Assembly: GCA_945901795.1 (NCBI GenBank)
Contig: CAMDLP010000026.1
Span: forward strand, 1-42,444
Source of the DNA: Akkermansia muciniphila
GTDB taxonomy: Bacteria > Verrucomicrobiota > Verrucomicrobiia > Verrucomicrobiales > Akkermansiaceae
Direction: 5' to 3'
DNA: 42,444 nucleotides
Shown: positions 8,619 through 17,250 of the stretch, one piece after another
Layout of the letters: every line of letters starts with the position of its first letter
Numbering within the stretch: the first letter of the stretch is position 1
Program-made: the position numbers and the translations under genes
Notes under the pieces: generated by a model
Told to the model about the DNA's origin: nothing
Database searches by the model: none
The model's input: the letters and a program-made list of their open reading frames with translations, nothing else

Positions 8619-9119
8619 ATGAAGAACGTCCTCCCATGTTTCTGGATACTGATTGCGGCAGTTTCAGCCTTCGCTGAAGGGGGCGAAACCGGAAAATCCA
8701 CCCATCCCTTCGAGGTGACCTTCGTGAAGCGGCTTCCCGCCGCGGAGATCGCGCCGGTTTATGATCCGAAGCTGCCCGGCTATCGCTTCGACGCCGAGAT
8801 CGCGACGGTCAAGATACGTCCGCTCGCCGGCAAACCGCCCGACAAATTGGTCATGCTGATCCGCACCTCGCCAGGCATGCCGCCGATGCTGGAGGGGTTC
8901 ACCCTGCAAGCGCCCGACCGGAGCGTGACGACCGGGTTGAAACTTGCCTCCGAGGAAATCCGCTTCAACGCCACGCCTGGCAGGGCGGAGGTGAGGGCGC
9001 GCGAGTATTTTGAAGTGAACGTTGTCGGCCAGGACGTGCAGATCGTTTTTCTGCCGAAAGCCATGGGACTGCTCAAAAAAGAATGCACCGTCACCTGGGT
9101 GGATTGGTATAGGCACTGA
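8619..9119 (+). CDS. Small secreted protein of unknown function
   Basis: 166 residues starting MKNVLPCFWI. The start is chosen because it opens a clear Sec signal peptide (hydrophobic residues 5-18, predicted cleavage after AFA near residue 20); the frame upstream of it is basic, non-coding-like text. The mature protein is about 145 residues, has no cysteine until near the end, and ends CTVTWVDWYRH. It includes a beta-rich middle with repeated Lys/Arg-Leu-Ala patterns. I do not recognise a family. It stands alone on the plus strand, 248 bases after cphA and 299 bases before ilvD, so it is probably monocistronic. No functional link to cyanophycin can be shown. Confidence 0.75.
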   Translation: MKNVLPCFWILIAAVSAFAEGGETGKSTHPFEVTFVKRLPAAEIAPVYDPKLPGYRFDAEIATVKIRPLAGKPPDKLVMLIRTSPGMPPMLEGFTLQAPDRSVTTGLKLASEEIRFNATPGRAEVRAREYFEVNVVGQDVQIVFLPKAMGLLKKECTVTWVDWYRH

Positions 9120-9303
9120 AAAGGGAAGGCGCGGAAGACGGCATGCTTCCCGTTACATCGTTGGGTCGCCTGGAAATGCTTGTTTGAAACCAGCGGGCCA
9201 ATCAAGCGGTATCCGTCTGGTCTTCCCCATTCGGGTCCATGCAAAAGAAAGGAACCTTGATCCCGCCCTCCAGTCCGCCCCGGGGCGAGTAACGGGGGAA
9301 TGT

Positions 9304-9339
9304 CGCGCCGCCCGGATCCGTTGTTTCCCGGGTGGCGCG
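9304..9339 (+). promoter_or_regulatory. Strong hairpin in the ilvD leader
   Basis: CGCGCCGCCCGG (9304-9315) pairs with CCGGGTGGCGCG (9328-9339) over 12 positions, with one G-T wobble and a 12-base loop, about 80 bases before the ilvD start. No T-run follows. The 299-base leader 9120-9418 holds no gene. A short ATG-Ser-stop triplet set occurs at about 9375. I saw no branched-chain-rich leader peptide or T-box. Confidence 0.4.
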
Positions 9340-9418
9340 GCGCCGGACTCCCGGGATTGATCCGCACGTTCGCCATGTCTTGACGCGGCCCCCTGATCCG
9401 CAAGATGCTCCGCCCGCG

Positions 9419-11119
9419 ATGAACGACACCACCCGCCCATTCTCCAGTCCGCTAGTTGACGGCCCCGACCGCGCGCCCAGCCGCGCGATGCTTTACGCCG
9501 TCGGCTTCAAAAAAGACGATTTCACCAAGCCCCAGATCGGCATCGCCTCCACCTGGAGCCAAGTCACGCCCTGCAACATCCACATCGACAAGCTCGCCAT
9601 CGAGTCCGCCAAGGGCGTGGATGCCGCGGGAGGGAAGGGGATCATCTTCAACACCATTACGATCTCCGACGGCATTTCGATGGGCACCGAGGGGATGAAA
9701 TACTCGCTCGTTTCCCGCGAAGTGATCGCCGACTCTATCGAAACGGTGGTCGGCTGCGAAGGCATGGACGGCTTCGTCGCGATCGGCGGCTGCGACAAGA
9801 ACATGCCCGGCTGCCTGATGGCGATGGCCCGCATGAATCGAGCGTCCGTCTTCGTGTATGGCGGCACCATCCTTCCCGGTTGCGCCACTATCAAGGGCGA
9901 GAAAAAGGATCTCGATATCGTTTCCGTGTTCGAAGCCGTGGGCAAACACGCGAACGGCGAATATACCGACGAGGAGCTCGAAACCGTCGAGGCCAACGCC
10001 ATCCCCGGCGCGGGTTCCTGCGGCGGCATGTACACCGCGAACACGATGGCCAGCGCCATCGAAGCGCTCGGCATGTCGCTCCCGAACAGCTCCGCCCAGA
10101 ACGCGATTTCCGATGACAAGATGCGCGACTGCTTCGATGCCGGTGCGGCCGTGCTCAACCTCCTCAAGCTCGGCATCACGCCGCGCGACATTCTCACCAA
10201 GAAGGCTTTTGAAAACGCCATCACCGTGCTCATCGCCCTCGGCGGCTCGACGAATGCCGCGCTCCACATCCCCGCCATCGCCCATTGCGCCGGCGTCGAT
10301 ATCACCATCGACGACTTCGAGCGCATCGGGAAAAACGTCCCCGTTCTCGCCGACTTGAAGCCTTCCGGGAAATTCTCCATGTCCGACCTCGTCGCCATCG
10401 GTGGCACCGTTCCGCTGATGAAAATCCTGCTCGATGGCGGCCTGCTCCACGGCGATTGCATGACCGTCACCGGCCGCACGATGCGCGAGAACATCGAGAA
10501 ATTCTGCACGCCCTATCCGGAAGGCCAGGAAATCATCCGCCCTCTATCCAATCCTATCAAAAAGGACAGCCACCTCCGCGTGCTCTACGGGAACCTGGCG
10601 GAAGGCGGCGCGGTCGCGAAAATCTCCGGCAAGGAAGGCGAACTCTTCACCGGCAAGGCCCGCGTCTTCAATTCGGAGGATTGCGCCATGAAGGCCATTC
10701 TCGGCAAGGAAATCGTCAAGGGCGACGTGATCGTCATCCGCATGGAAGGCCCGAAAGGCGGACCCGGCATGCGTGAAATGCTCGGACCCACCAGCGCCGT
10801 CATGGGCATGGGCCTCGGCAAGGGCGTCGCGCTCATCACCGACGGCCGCTTCTCCGGCGGCAGCCACGGATTCGTGGTCGGCCACATCACCCCGGAAGCG
10901 TTCCTCGGCGGTACCATCGGCATCCTCGAAGAAGGCGACCCGATCACCATCGACGCGGTGAACAACCGCATCGACGTGAACATTTCCGACGAGGAAATCG
11001 CCAAACGCAAAGCCGCGTGGACCCAGCCCGCGCCGCGCTACACCCACGGCGTGCTCGCCAAATACGCCAAGCTCGTCTCCACCGCCAGCGAAGGCGCGGT
11101 GACCGACAAGTATCTGTGA
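9419..11119 (+). CDS. ilvD: Dihydroxy-acid dehydratase
   Basis: 566 residues from MNDTTRPFSS; an earlier in-frame start would add 29 Arg/Pro-rich residues with no family similarity. The enzyme dehydrates 2,3-dihydroxy-isovalerate and 2,3-dihydroxy-3-methylvalerate in isoleucine and valine synthesis, in the cytoplasm. Cluster cysteines are at 52 (VTPCNIH), 125 (IGGCDKNMPGC) and 201 (GAGSCGGMYTANTM), the three-cysteine pattern of [2Fe-2S] or [4Fe-4S] dehydratases. The C-terminal GRFSGGSHGFVVGHITPEA segment carries the catalytic serine region. Length is normal. A gene for a small VF530-family protein follows 11 bases later and may be co-transcribed. Confidence 0.97.
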   Translation: MNDTTRPFSSPLVDGPDRAPSRAMLYAVGFKKDDFTKPQIGIASTWSQVTPCNIHIDKLAIESAKGVDAAGGKGIIFNTITISDGISMGTEGMKYSLVSREVIADSIETVVGCEGMDGFVAIGGCDKNMPGCLMAMARMNRASVFVYGGTILPGCATIKGEKKDLDIVSVFEAVGKHANGEYTDEELETVEANAIPGAGSCGGMYTANTMASAIEALGMSLPNSSAQNAISDDKMRDCFDAGAAVLNLLKLGITPRDILTKKAFENAITVLIALGGSTNAALHIPAIAHCAGVDITIDDFERIGKNVPVLADLKPSGKFSMSDLVAIGGTVPLMKILLDGGLLHGDCMTVTGRTMRENIEKFCTPYPEGQEIIRPLSNPIKKDSHLRVLYGNLAEGGAVAKISGKEGELFTGKARVFNSEDCAMKAILGKEIVKGDVIVIRMEGPKGGPGMREMLGPTSAVMGMGLGKGVALITDGRFSGGSHGFVVGHITPEAFLGGTIGILEEGDPITIDAVNNRIDVNISDEEIAKRKAAWTQPAPRYTHGVLAKYAKLVSTASEGAVTDKYL

Positions 11120-11130
11120 GAACGACACCG

Positions 11131-11373
11131 ATGCCACTCCCTCCTTCCCACCCTAACGATCCCCTGCACGGCGTCACCTTGGAAACGGTGCTGCGGGCGG
11201 TGGTGGACCGTCACGGTTGGGAGCGGATGGCGGATCAAATTCCGATCCGCTGCTTCATGTTCGACCCGACGATCAAATCCAGCCTGACGTTTCTGCGGAA
11301 AAACCCATGGGCGCGCAAGAAGCTGGAGGACTGGTATGTCTATGACGCCCTCCGCGACCGCTCGACGTCCTGA
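11131..11373 (+). CDS. VF530 family (DUF2132) putative DNA-binding protein
   Basis: 80 residues starting MPLPPSHPND. The core DPLHGVTLETVLRAVVDRHG followed by the IRCFMFDPTIKSSLTFLRK region and the final Pro-Trp-Ala-Arg-x-Lys-Leu-Glu-x-Trp-Tyr is the complete signature of the VF530/DUF2132 family, small helical proteins named for a Vibrio fischeri structure and thought to bind DNA. The precise role is unknown. The gene starts 11 bases after ilvD stops and ends 8 bases before the convergent metG stop, so no room is left for a separate terminator. Confidence 0.92.
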   Translation: MPLPPSHPNDPLHGVTLETVLRAVVDRHGWERMADQIPIRCFMFDPTIKSSLTFLRKNPWARKKLEDWYVYDALRDRSTS

Positions 11374-11381
11374 AGAAGCGC

Positions 11382-12953
11382 TCAAGCCTCGGCCTCGGCG
11401 ACGATGCGCGGGAAGACCGGGCTTGGCTTTTCGATGACGTGGCCGTCCGGCAGTAGGCCCCAGTGGAGGTCCGTTAGCTTGAAGTGGGTGAGGGCGGGGA
11501 GGTTGAGCTGGCCGGCGAGTTTGGCGGCGGCGTCCGGCAGGATGGGGGAGAGCAGGACGGTGGCGTGGGCGACGCTTTCCGCCAGATGATAGAGGACGGT
11601 GGCGAGGCGTTCCTTGTTCTCCGGGTTCTTGTTGAGCTCCCACGGCTTCATGCGCTCGGCGTATTGGTTGCAATGGACGATGTGGCGGCTGAGCGCTTCG
11701 AGGCCTTTTGAAACGTCGAACTCATCCATCGCCGTTTGATAGGCGGCGATCGATTCTGTCAGTGAGATTTGCAGCGCGGTGTCGTCCTCGGTGAGCGGGC
11801 CGCCGTGGTGGAGGATGCCGCCGGTGAAACGCTGACTCATGTTGAGCGCGCGGTTGCAAAGGTTGCCGAGTTCGTTGGCGAGTTCGGTGTTGAAGAGCAT
11901 GATCAACCGGTCCATGTCGAAATCCGAATCCTTGCCGGTCACGATGTCGCGGACGAGGTAGTAACGGACGGCCTCGACGCCGAACTTGTCGGCGAGTTCG
12001 TTAGGATCGACGACGTTGCCGGTGGACTTGGCCATTTTTTCGCCGCGGATGTTCCACCAGCCGTGGACGAGCAGGCGCGGCATCTGCGTGTCGGTGAAGC
12101 CCATGGCGTGGAGCATGCAGAGCCAGTAGATGCCGTGGGCGGGGATCAGGATGTCCTTGCCGATGATGTGGACCGGGCGGCTGTCGGCGGGCCAGAGCTG
12201 GGCGAAATCCGGCAGGCCCGCCTCGGGCGCTGCCTGATAGCCGGCGAACGAGATGTAGTTGATGAGCGCGTCAAACCAGACGTAGGTGACGAAATTTTCA
12301 TCGAAGGGAAACTCGATGCCCCACTGCAGGCGCTCCTTCGGGCGGGAGATGCAGAGGTCGATGCCGGAGTTTTTTTCAAGCGCGTTGAGCAGCTCGGACT
12401 TGCGGAAGGCAGGGATGATGATTTCCGGATTGGCTTCGATGAAAGCCTTGAGCCAATCGGTGTGGTCGCTGAGTTTGAAATACCAGTTTTCCTCCTCGAT
12501 CTCGACGACCTCACCCCACTCGGGACCGAAATTTCCGGCTTCGTCGCGGTCGCGCTCTTGGAGGAATTGTTCCTGGCGGACCGAGTAAAATCCGGCGTGG
12601 GCTTTCTTGTAGAGTTGGCCCTGTTCCTTGAGTTCGGTGAGGATGCTGCGAACGCAGGTCTTGTGGCGCTCGTCGATGGTCTCGGCCCAGCCGTCGTATT
12701 TCACGTCGAGTTTCTCCCAGAGCGCGGAGAATTTCCGGGTCGTGCGTTTGACGAACTCCTCGGGAGAAATCCCTTCCTTTTCCGCGGTCTGTTGGACTTT
12801 CTGGCCGTGCTGGTCCACGCCGGTGAGGAAAAACACCTCGTCGCCACGGAGCCGGCGGTAGCGGGCGATCACGTCGGCGAGGACCTTTTCATAGGCGTGG
12901 CCGATGTGAGGCGAACCGTTGGTGTAGTCGATGGCGGTGGTGAGATAGAACAT
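11382..12953 (-). CDS. metG: Methionyl-tRNA synthetase
   Basis: 523 residues from MFYLTTAIDYTNGSPHIGHA; in-frame codons further upstream run through repeat DNA and are rejected. It charges tRNA-Met with methionine. The class I HIGH motif is at 16-19 and the KMSKS motif reads KMAKS (306-310, GEKMAKSTGN). The connective region at about 120-160 has no CxxC pairs (GFYSVRQEQFLQERD), so the zinc knuckles found in many MetRS are lost. There is no C-terminal tRNA-binding (EMAP/Arc1-like) domain; the protein ends shortly after the anticodon-binding helices. Convergent with the VF530 gene and divergent from aroC. Confidence 0.97.
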   Translation of the reverse strand: MFYLTTAIDYTNGSPHIGHAYEKVLADVIARYRRLRGDEVFFLTGVDQHGQKVQQTAEKEGISPEEFVKRTTRKFSALWEKLDVKYDGWAETIDERHKTCVRSILTELKEQGQLYKKAHAGFYSVRQEQFLQERDRDEAGNFGPEWGEVVEIEEENWYFKLSDHTDWLKAFIEANPEIIIPAFRKSELLNALEKNSGIDLCISRPKERLQWGIEFPFDENFVTYVWFDALINYISFAGYQAAPEAGLPDFAQLWPADSRPVHIIGKDILIPAHGIYWLCMLHAMGFTDTQMPRLLVHGWWNIRGEKMAKSTGNVVDPNELADKFGVEAVRYYLVRDIVTGKDSDFDMDRLIMLFNTELANELGNLCNRALNMSQRFTGGILHHGGPLTEDDTALQISLTESIAAYQTAMDEFDVSKGLEALSRHIVHCNQYAERMKPWELNKNPENKERLATVLYHLAESVAHATVLLSPILPDAAAKLAGQLNLPALTHFKLTDLHWGLLPDGHVIEKPSPVFPRIVAEAEA

Positions 12954-13163
12954 GATGGAAGAAAATGGGAACGCGGGAGGCGCAGGAAAGCAGACCGGGC
13001 CGGAGTGTGCAAGTCGGAGTGGCGACAGTCGGAGTGGCGGGTGGATGTGTCCCGGTTGTCTCAGCCGGGTTCCTGGCCTCCGCTTTCGACTGAGACAGTC
13101 GGAACACGTTGCTGCCATCCGCTTCCCGCTTGCTCCCCGCCGCTGTCTGCTTAACCTCCGCGC
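12954..13163. promoter_or_regulatory. Divergent metG/aroC intergenic region with repeats
   Basis: The 210 bases between the metG and aroC starts hold a 15-bp period tandem pair (AGTCGGAGTGGCG at 13012-13024 and 13027-13039) and one copy of the TGTCTCAG palindrome (13047-13107). Both promoters must lie here, so the repeat sits inside or between them. No convincing -10/-35 boxes were assigned. Confidence 0.5.
13047..13107. repeat. TGTCTCAG palindromic repeat, copy A
   Basis: 61-bp imperfect palindrome. The left arm starts GTGTCCCGGTTGTCTCAG and the right arm ends CTGAGACAGTCGGAACAC. It matches copy C (40135-40195) at 53 of 61 positions with no gap, and copy B (17458-17521) in both arms. It lies intergenically between divergent metG and aroC. 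Confidence 0.9.
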
Positions 13164-14246
13164 ATGTCATCCACCTTCGGCCACGTTTTCCGCATTCACA
13201 CTTTCGGCGAGTCGCACGGTGGCGGCGTCGGCGTCGTCATCGACGGCTGCCCGCCGCGCATTCCCGTTTCGCAGGCGCAAATCCAGCACGAGCTCGACCG
13301 CCGCCGCCCCGGCCAATCGGAAATCGTCACCCCGCGCAAGGAAGCCGACACTGCGAAAATTCTATCCGGCCTGCAAGATGGCGTCACCCTCGGCTGCCCC
13401 ATCGCCATCCTCGTCCGCAACACCGACCAACGCCCCGGCGCCTACGACGAAATGGCCGCGAAATACCGCCCCAGCCACGCCGACTACACTTATGATGCGA
13501 AATACGGCATTCGCTCCGGCTCCGGCGGCGGTCGCGCCTCCGCTCGCGAAACCATCGGCCGCGTCGCTGCAGCAGCAGTTGCTAGACAAGTGCTCGACCA
13601 ATTCCACCCCGGCATCGAAATCCTCGCCTGGGTGAAATCCATCCAAGAGCTCAACGCCGACGTCGAGCCGGAAACCGTCACCGCCGCCGACATCGAGTCC
13701 AACATCGTCCGCACCGGCGATCCCGCGATGGTCGAACCGATGATAGCCCGCATCAAAGCCATCCGCGCGGACGGAAATTCCGTCGGCGGCGTGATCGAGT
13801 GCGTCATCCGCAACTGCCCGCCCGGACTCGGCGAGCCGATCTTCGACAAGCTCGAAGCCGACCTCGCGAAAGCCATGCTCTCCATCCCCGCCACCAAAGG
13901 CTTCGAGATCGGCTCCGGTTTCGCCGGCACTCTCCTCACCGGCCGCGAGCACAACGACCCGTTCCGCATGGTTGATGGCAAGGTCCGCACCACCAGCAAC
14001 CGCTCCGGCGGCGTCCAAGGCGGCATTTCCAACGGCGAAACCATCATTTTCCGCGTCGCCTTCAAGCCCACCGCCACCATCATGAGCAGTCAGGAAACCG
14101 TCACCGCCGGCGGCGAAAACACCGAGCTCCAAGGCAAAGGCCGCCACGACGCCTGCGTCCTCCCCCGCGCCGTGCCCATCGTTGAGGCCATGGCCACGCT
14201 GGTTTTGACCGATCACCTGCTGCGCCAGCGCGCGCTGGCGCACTAA
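13164..14246 (+). CDS. aroC: Chorismate synthase
   Basis: 360 residues starting [20 protein letters not shown]. It converts EPSP to chorismate, the last step of the shikimate pathway, using reduced FMN. Family motifs: N-terminal [17 protein letters not shown]; the [18 protein letters not shown] region; [20 protein letters not shown] near residue 135; the conserved DPFRM and [13 protein letters not shown] segment at about 265-285; and the C-terminal [18 protein letters not shown]. Length is normal. The last codons lie in a perfect palindrome (14221-14242), and the stop is followed within 5 bases by a second, larger inverted repeat. Confidence 0.97.
   Translation: MSSTFGHVFRIHTFGESHGGGVGVVIDGCPPRIPVSQAQIQHELDRRRPGQSEIVTPRKEADTAKILSGLQDGVTLGCPIAILVRNTDQRPGAYDEMAAKYRPSHADYTYDAKYGIRSGSGGGRASARETIGRVAAAAVARQVLDQFHPGIEILAWVKSIQELNADVEPETVTAADIESNIVRTGDPAMVEPMIARIKAIRADGNSVGGVIECVIRNCPPGLGEPIFDKLEADLAKAMLSIPATKGFEIGSGFAGTLLTGREHNDPFRMVDGKVRTTSNRSGGVQGGISNGETIIFRVAFKPTATIMSSQETVTAGGENTELQGKGRHDACVLPRAVPIVEAMATLVLTDHLLRQRALAH
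14221..14242. repeat. Perfect 22-bp palindrome inside the aroC 3' end
   Basis: The 22 bases are self-complementary with no spacer (core CCAGCGCGCGCTGG). They encode the LRQRALAH tail of AroC. Nine bases later begins the larger inverted repeat 14251-14310, so the aroC 3' end is a double palindrome. Confidence 0.9.
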
Positions 14247-14250
14247 CGTC

Positions 14251-14310
14251 GCGGCGATCACCGGTCGCCGCGAGTTCTTCATCCTCTTCGCGGCGACCGG
14301 TGATCGCCGC
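14251..14310. repeat. 23-bp perfect inverted repeat after aroC
   Basis: 14251-14273 is the exact reverse complement of 14288-14310, around a 14-base spacer. Each arm is itself palindromic (GCGGCGA ... TCGCCGC), so the DNA could form one large or two small cruciforms. No T-run follows. It may act as an mRNA 3' stabiliser or terminator for aroC, or be a dispersed palindromic element. The next gene starts only 17 bases later. Confidence 0.95.
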
Positions 14311-14327
14311 CACATTCGCACCTCCTC

Positions 14328-15119
14328 TTGTCTCCCGACTCCATCCCACAAATCAGCCTCGGCACCGCCGCGCTCGTGATCTTCGCGGTGTGCGCCGGTT
14401 TCGTGTTGCTGCGCGGGATGACCCGGATGATCGTCGGCACCATCGTCCTCAGCTTGAGCGCGTGGATCGGCTTCCGGGTCTGGCAGCAAGCGCCCACGCT
14501 ATCCGTCGAGTGGACCGGGCAATCCCTCGCCTGGATCACTAACGGCCTACCCGTTGCTGCCTTCCTCGCCTCGCTTTTCCTCATCCGGAAGCTCGCCAAA
14601 GCCATCGTCCGCCCCTTCGGGAAATCCCCCGATGAGGAAAAACCCCGCTCCATCATCAAGCTGGCGTTTCTCCTCCTGCTCGCCCTCATCCCCACCTCGC
14701 TCATCTGCGTCATCGGCGCCACCCTCGTCCATCACAACGGCTCCATCGCCGAAGTCCGCGCCTACTCGGAAAAATCCATCGGCGTCCCGGAAACCACCCC
14801 GGACGGTTTCAGCCAGAAACTCAAATCCTCCGTCGAGGCCGCGATCCCCGAAAGCTGGATCAAAGCCCTCGACCCACTCGCCGAGCCATCCCGCCTCGCC
14901 CTCGCCAAACTCATCACCGCCCAAGCCGACTCACCGCTCACCCCCGTCATCAATCCCCAGACCGGCAAGCTCATTCCCCGCGCCGTCATCGTCAACGACC
15001 CGGAGCTCCAAAACCTTGCCCGCGATGGAAATTACGGCACACTCCTGCGCCATCCACTCCTCACCAAAGCCCTCGCCGACCCCAAAGTGCAAAAACTCCT
15101 CAAGGATCTCAGTCTCTGA
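14328..15119 (+). CDS. CvpA-like integral membrane protein
   Basis: 263 residues if it starts at TTG 14328 (SPDSIPQISLG...); no ATG is available before the first membrane segment and no clear ribosome site is seen, so the start is uncertain. Four hydrophobic segments are visible at about 7-30, 35-55, 65-90 and 110-135, the topology of CvpA (colicin V production) proteins, followed by a soluble C-terminal tail of about 120 residues ending LKDLSL. CvpA proteins are linked to envelope homeostasis, but the molecular role is unclear. The gene begins directly after the aroC palindrome and ends 37 bases before gatB, with which it may be co-transcribed. Confidence 0.72.
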   Translation: MSPDSIPQISLGTAALVIFAVCAGFVLLRGMTRMIVGTIVLSLSAWIGFRVWQQAPTLSVEWTGQSLAWITNGLPVAAFLASLFLIRKLAKAIVRPFGKSPDEEKPRSIIKLAFLLLLALIPTSLICVIGATLVHHNGSIAEVRAYSEKSIGVPETTPDGFSQKLKSSVEAAIPESWIKALDPLAEPSRLALAKLITAQADSPLTPVINPQTGKLIPRAVIVNDPELQNLARDGNYGTLLRHPLLTKALADPKVQKLLKDLSL

Positions 15120-15124
15120 CCTCT

Positions 15125-15144
15125 CAGCTTTTCAGCTTTTCAGC
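15125..15144 (+). repeat. CAGCTTTT short tandem repeat before gatB
   Basis: CAGCTTTT occurs twice in tandem (15125-15132, 15133-15140) followed by CAGC, in the 37-base gap between the CvpA-like stop and the gatB start. It is a low-complexity tract of a kind also seen before mutL and inside nspC. Confidence 0.8.
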
Positions 15145-15156
15145 ATCTACCCGAAA

Positions 15157-16608
15157 ATGTCTTACCTCGTCACCATCGGCCTCGAAGTCCACTGCCAGGT
15201 CAACACGCAGACCAAGATGTTCTGCGCCTGCCGCACCTCCTTCGGCGACACGCCCAACACCCACACCTGCCCGGTCTGCCTCGGCCTGCCCGGCGCGCTG
15301 CCCGTCCTCAACCGCGAGGCGATCGAGAAGACCCTGCTCACCGGCCTGATGATCGGCTGCGGCTCGCCGGAAATCTCCAAGTGGGACCGGAAGAACTATT
15401 TCTATCCGGACATGCCCAAGAACTATCAGACCACCCAGATGGACCTCCCCCTCTGCATCGGCGGCGGCGTCCCGCTTTACGAACATTGCTACCCGACCGA
15501 TCACCGGAAGAACATCGCCAACCCGGACAAAACCGTCCGCCTCAACCGCATCCACCTCGAGGAGGACGTCGCGAAATCCACCCACCTCGGGAACTCGTCG
15601 CTCATCGACTTCAACCGCGCCGGCACGCCGCTGATGGAAATCGTCACCGAGCCCGACCTCGAGTCCGGCGAGGAAGCCTTCGCCTACGTCAGCTCGCTCC
15701 AGATGATCCTCCAGCAAGGCGGCGTCTCGGATGCCGACATGGAAAAAGGCCAACTCCGCTGCGACGTCAACATCTCGCTGCGCAAGAACGCCGCCGACCC
15801 GCTCGGCCAGAAAGTGGAGCTCAAGAACCTCAACTCCATCTCCGCCATCCGCCGCGCCATCCATTTCGAAATCATGCGCCAGACCGAGGAACTCAACCGC
15901 GGCATTCCGCAAATCCAGTCCACCCGCCGCTGGGACGACGACCGCGGCGAGACCCAGATGATGCGCACCAAGGAGGACGCCCACGACTACCGCTACTTCT
16001 CCTGCCCGGACCTCCTGCCGATTGAAACCGCGCCATTGTTAGCCAAAGTCCGCCCGCTCGTCCCCGAGCTGCCGCACGAGCTCGCCGCCCGCTTCGAACA
16101 CCAGCTCGGCGTCACCGCCTACGACGCCTCCGTCCTTTCCTCCGACAAGCACCTCGCCGCCTATTTCGAGGCCGTCACCGACGCCGCCATCCCCGGCAAG
16201 AAAGTCGCCAACTTCATCATCAACAACCTGCTAGGCACCCTCAACGAACGCGCCCTCGGCATCGGTGAATGCCCGGTCGCCCCGGAAAAACTCCGCGCAC
16301 TGCTGCTCCTGATGGAAAACGGCACCCTCGCCGCGAACCAAGCCAAGGATGTCTTCACCGTGCTCTTCGACAGCCCGGAAAAAGACCCCGCCGCCATCGC
16401 CGACAGCCTCGGCTTCAAACCCGCCGAAGCCGGCGAGCTCGAAGGCCTCGTCGATCAAGTCATCGCCAACAACCCGGCCGAAGTGGAAGCCGTGAAAGCC
16501 GGCAACGAGAAACTCCTCAACTTTCTAACAGGCCAAGTCATGAAGTCCGCCACCACCAAGCCCAACCCCAAGCAAGTCACCGACCTGCTGCGCGCCAGGC
16601 TGCTGTAA
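15157..16608 (+). CDS. gatB: Aspartyl/glutamyl-tRNA amidotransferase subunit B
   Basis: 483 residues from MSYLVTIGLEVHCQVNTQTK. The same frame is open further upstream only because it shadows the CvpA-like gene. GatB is the kinase/transamidase subunit of GatCAB, which converts Glu-tRNA(Gln) and Asp-tRNA(Asn) to the amides. Motifs: GLEVHCQ (8-14), THTCPVCLGLPGALPVLN, the magnesium-site region DFNRAGTPLMEIVTEPD, KVELKNLNS and GETQMMRTKEDAHDYRYF. The C-terminal YqeY-like tail domain is complete. GatA and GatC are not in this window. Its presence suggests the organism makes Gln-tRNA and/or Asn-tRNA indirectly. Confidence 0.97.
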   Translation: MSYLVTIGLEVHCQVNTQTKMFCACRTSFGDTPNTHTCPVCLGLPGALPVLNREAIEKTLLTGLMIGCGSPEISKWDRKNYFYPDMPKNYQTTQMDLPLCIGGGVPLYEHCYPTDHRKNIANPDKTVRLNRIHLEEDVAKSTHLGNSSLIDFNRAGTPLMEIVTEPDLESGEEAFAYVSSLQMILQQGGVSDADMEKGQLRCDVNISLRKNAADPLGQKVELKNLNSISAIRRAIHFEIMRQTEELNRGIPQIQSTRRWDDDRGETQMMRTKEDAHDYRYFSCPDLLPIETAPLLAKVRPLVPELPHELAARFEHQLGVTAYDASVLSSDKHLAAYFEAVTDAAIPGKKVANFIINNLLGTLNERALGIGECPVAPEKLRALLLLMENGTLAANQAKDVFTVLFDSPEKDPAAIADSLGFKPAEAGELEGLVDQVIANNPAEVEAVKAGNEKLLNFLTGQVMKSATTKPNPKQVTDLLRARLL

Positions 16609-16722
16609 CTGGAGCGCGGAATCCAGAGTCTACGCTAGCAGGCCTTGGAAACCTGGCGAAGCCCATTCTGGCTGGCCCATAGGCAATTTATTCCGCGCGA
16701 CAGTTCTACCTTTTATAACACG

Positions 16723-17250
16723 ATGCTCCCCGAGTTCGCCCATTCCCTCTATCAATCCTTCGAGCGCGAGGGCATCCCCCTCCTTCTCGCAGGCGGTTGG
16801 GCGGTGTGTCATCACGGCTACACGCGATACACGAACGACATCGATTGGATTTGTTCCCGCGCTGACGAAACCCGCGCATTGAACCTCATGAGTTCGCTCG
16901 GATTCGAGATCATTTCCGAGTCCATGGCCACCCGCTTCCTGCACCCGAAGCACTTCGACTTGCTACCCGTGGACTTGTTGTGGGTAAGCGTCGAAACTTT
17001 CGCCAGAATGTCGGCCACCGACCAGAGAACCGGAAAACACTCCGAGATGCCGGTCATCGATTTCGAATCATTGCTCGCCATGAAGCTTTACGCGCTGAAG
17101 GACGACCAGGAACGCGATGGAAAGGACCTTCTGGACATCCGGCTGCTTTTGAGGGAAAACAAAAGCGTGCTGACCGAAGACCATCTTCGCGAAATTTGCG
17201 AGCGATACGCAGGTCCCGATGCTTACAAACTGGTCCGAATGATCCCATGA
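16723..17250 (+). CDS. Nucleotidyltransferase-fold protein (AbiEii/DUF6036-like)
   Basis: 175 residues from MLPEFAHSLYQSFE; the frame is open upstream but lacks homology. The minimal nucleotidyltransferase signature is visible: GGWAVCHHG (residues 26-34) followed by the DID metal pair in TNDIDWICS. A later region (FESLLAMKLYALKDDQERDGKDLLDIRLL) is typical of the C-terminal helices of such proteins. Related proteins act as toxins or as parts of abortive-infection and toxin-antitoxin pairs; others are housekeeping. Its ATG-to-stop overlaps the following gene by four bases (ATGA), so the two are translationally coupled. Codon use is more mixed and less GC-rich than in gatB, which hints at horizontal transfer. 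Confidence 0.8.
   Translation: MLPEFAHSLYQSFEREGIPLLLAGGWAVCHHGYTRYTNDIDWICSRADETRALNLMSSLGFEIISESMATRFLHPKHFDLLPVDLLWVSVETFARMSATDQRTGKHSEMPVIDFESLLAMKLYALKDDQERDGKDLLDIRLLLRENKSVLTEDHLREICERYAGPDAYKLVRMIP

Noticed and set aside
9120-9418. T-box or branched-chain attenuator before ilvD
   Set aside because: No T-box sequence and no leader peptide rich in Ile, Val or Leu; only one GC-rich hairpin without T-run.
13047-13107. CRISPR array built from the TGTCTCAG repeats
   Set aside because: The three copies lie 4-23 kb apart with no regular spacing and no cas genes.
11769-13154. Long plus-strand open frame across metG
   Set aside because: It is antisense to a complete MetRS with HIGH and KMAKS motifs; its translation is Glu/Val/Gly-rich text without domains, typical of antisense frames in GC-rich genes.
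13362-14489. Long minus-strand open frame across aroC
   Set aside because: Antisense shadow of chorismate synthase, composed of Asp/Gly/Ala-rich sequence with no family signature.
14554-15156. Extension of gatB into the CvpA-like gene
   Set aside because: The extra codons are a Ser/Pro-rich shadow frame; GatB similarity begins at MSYLVTIGLEVH (15157).
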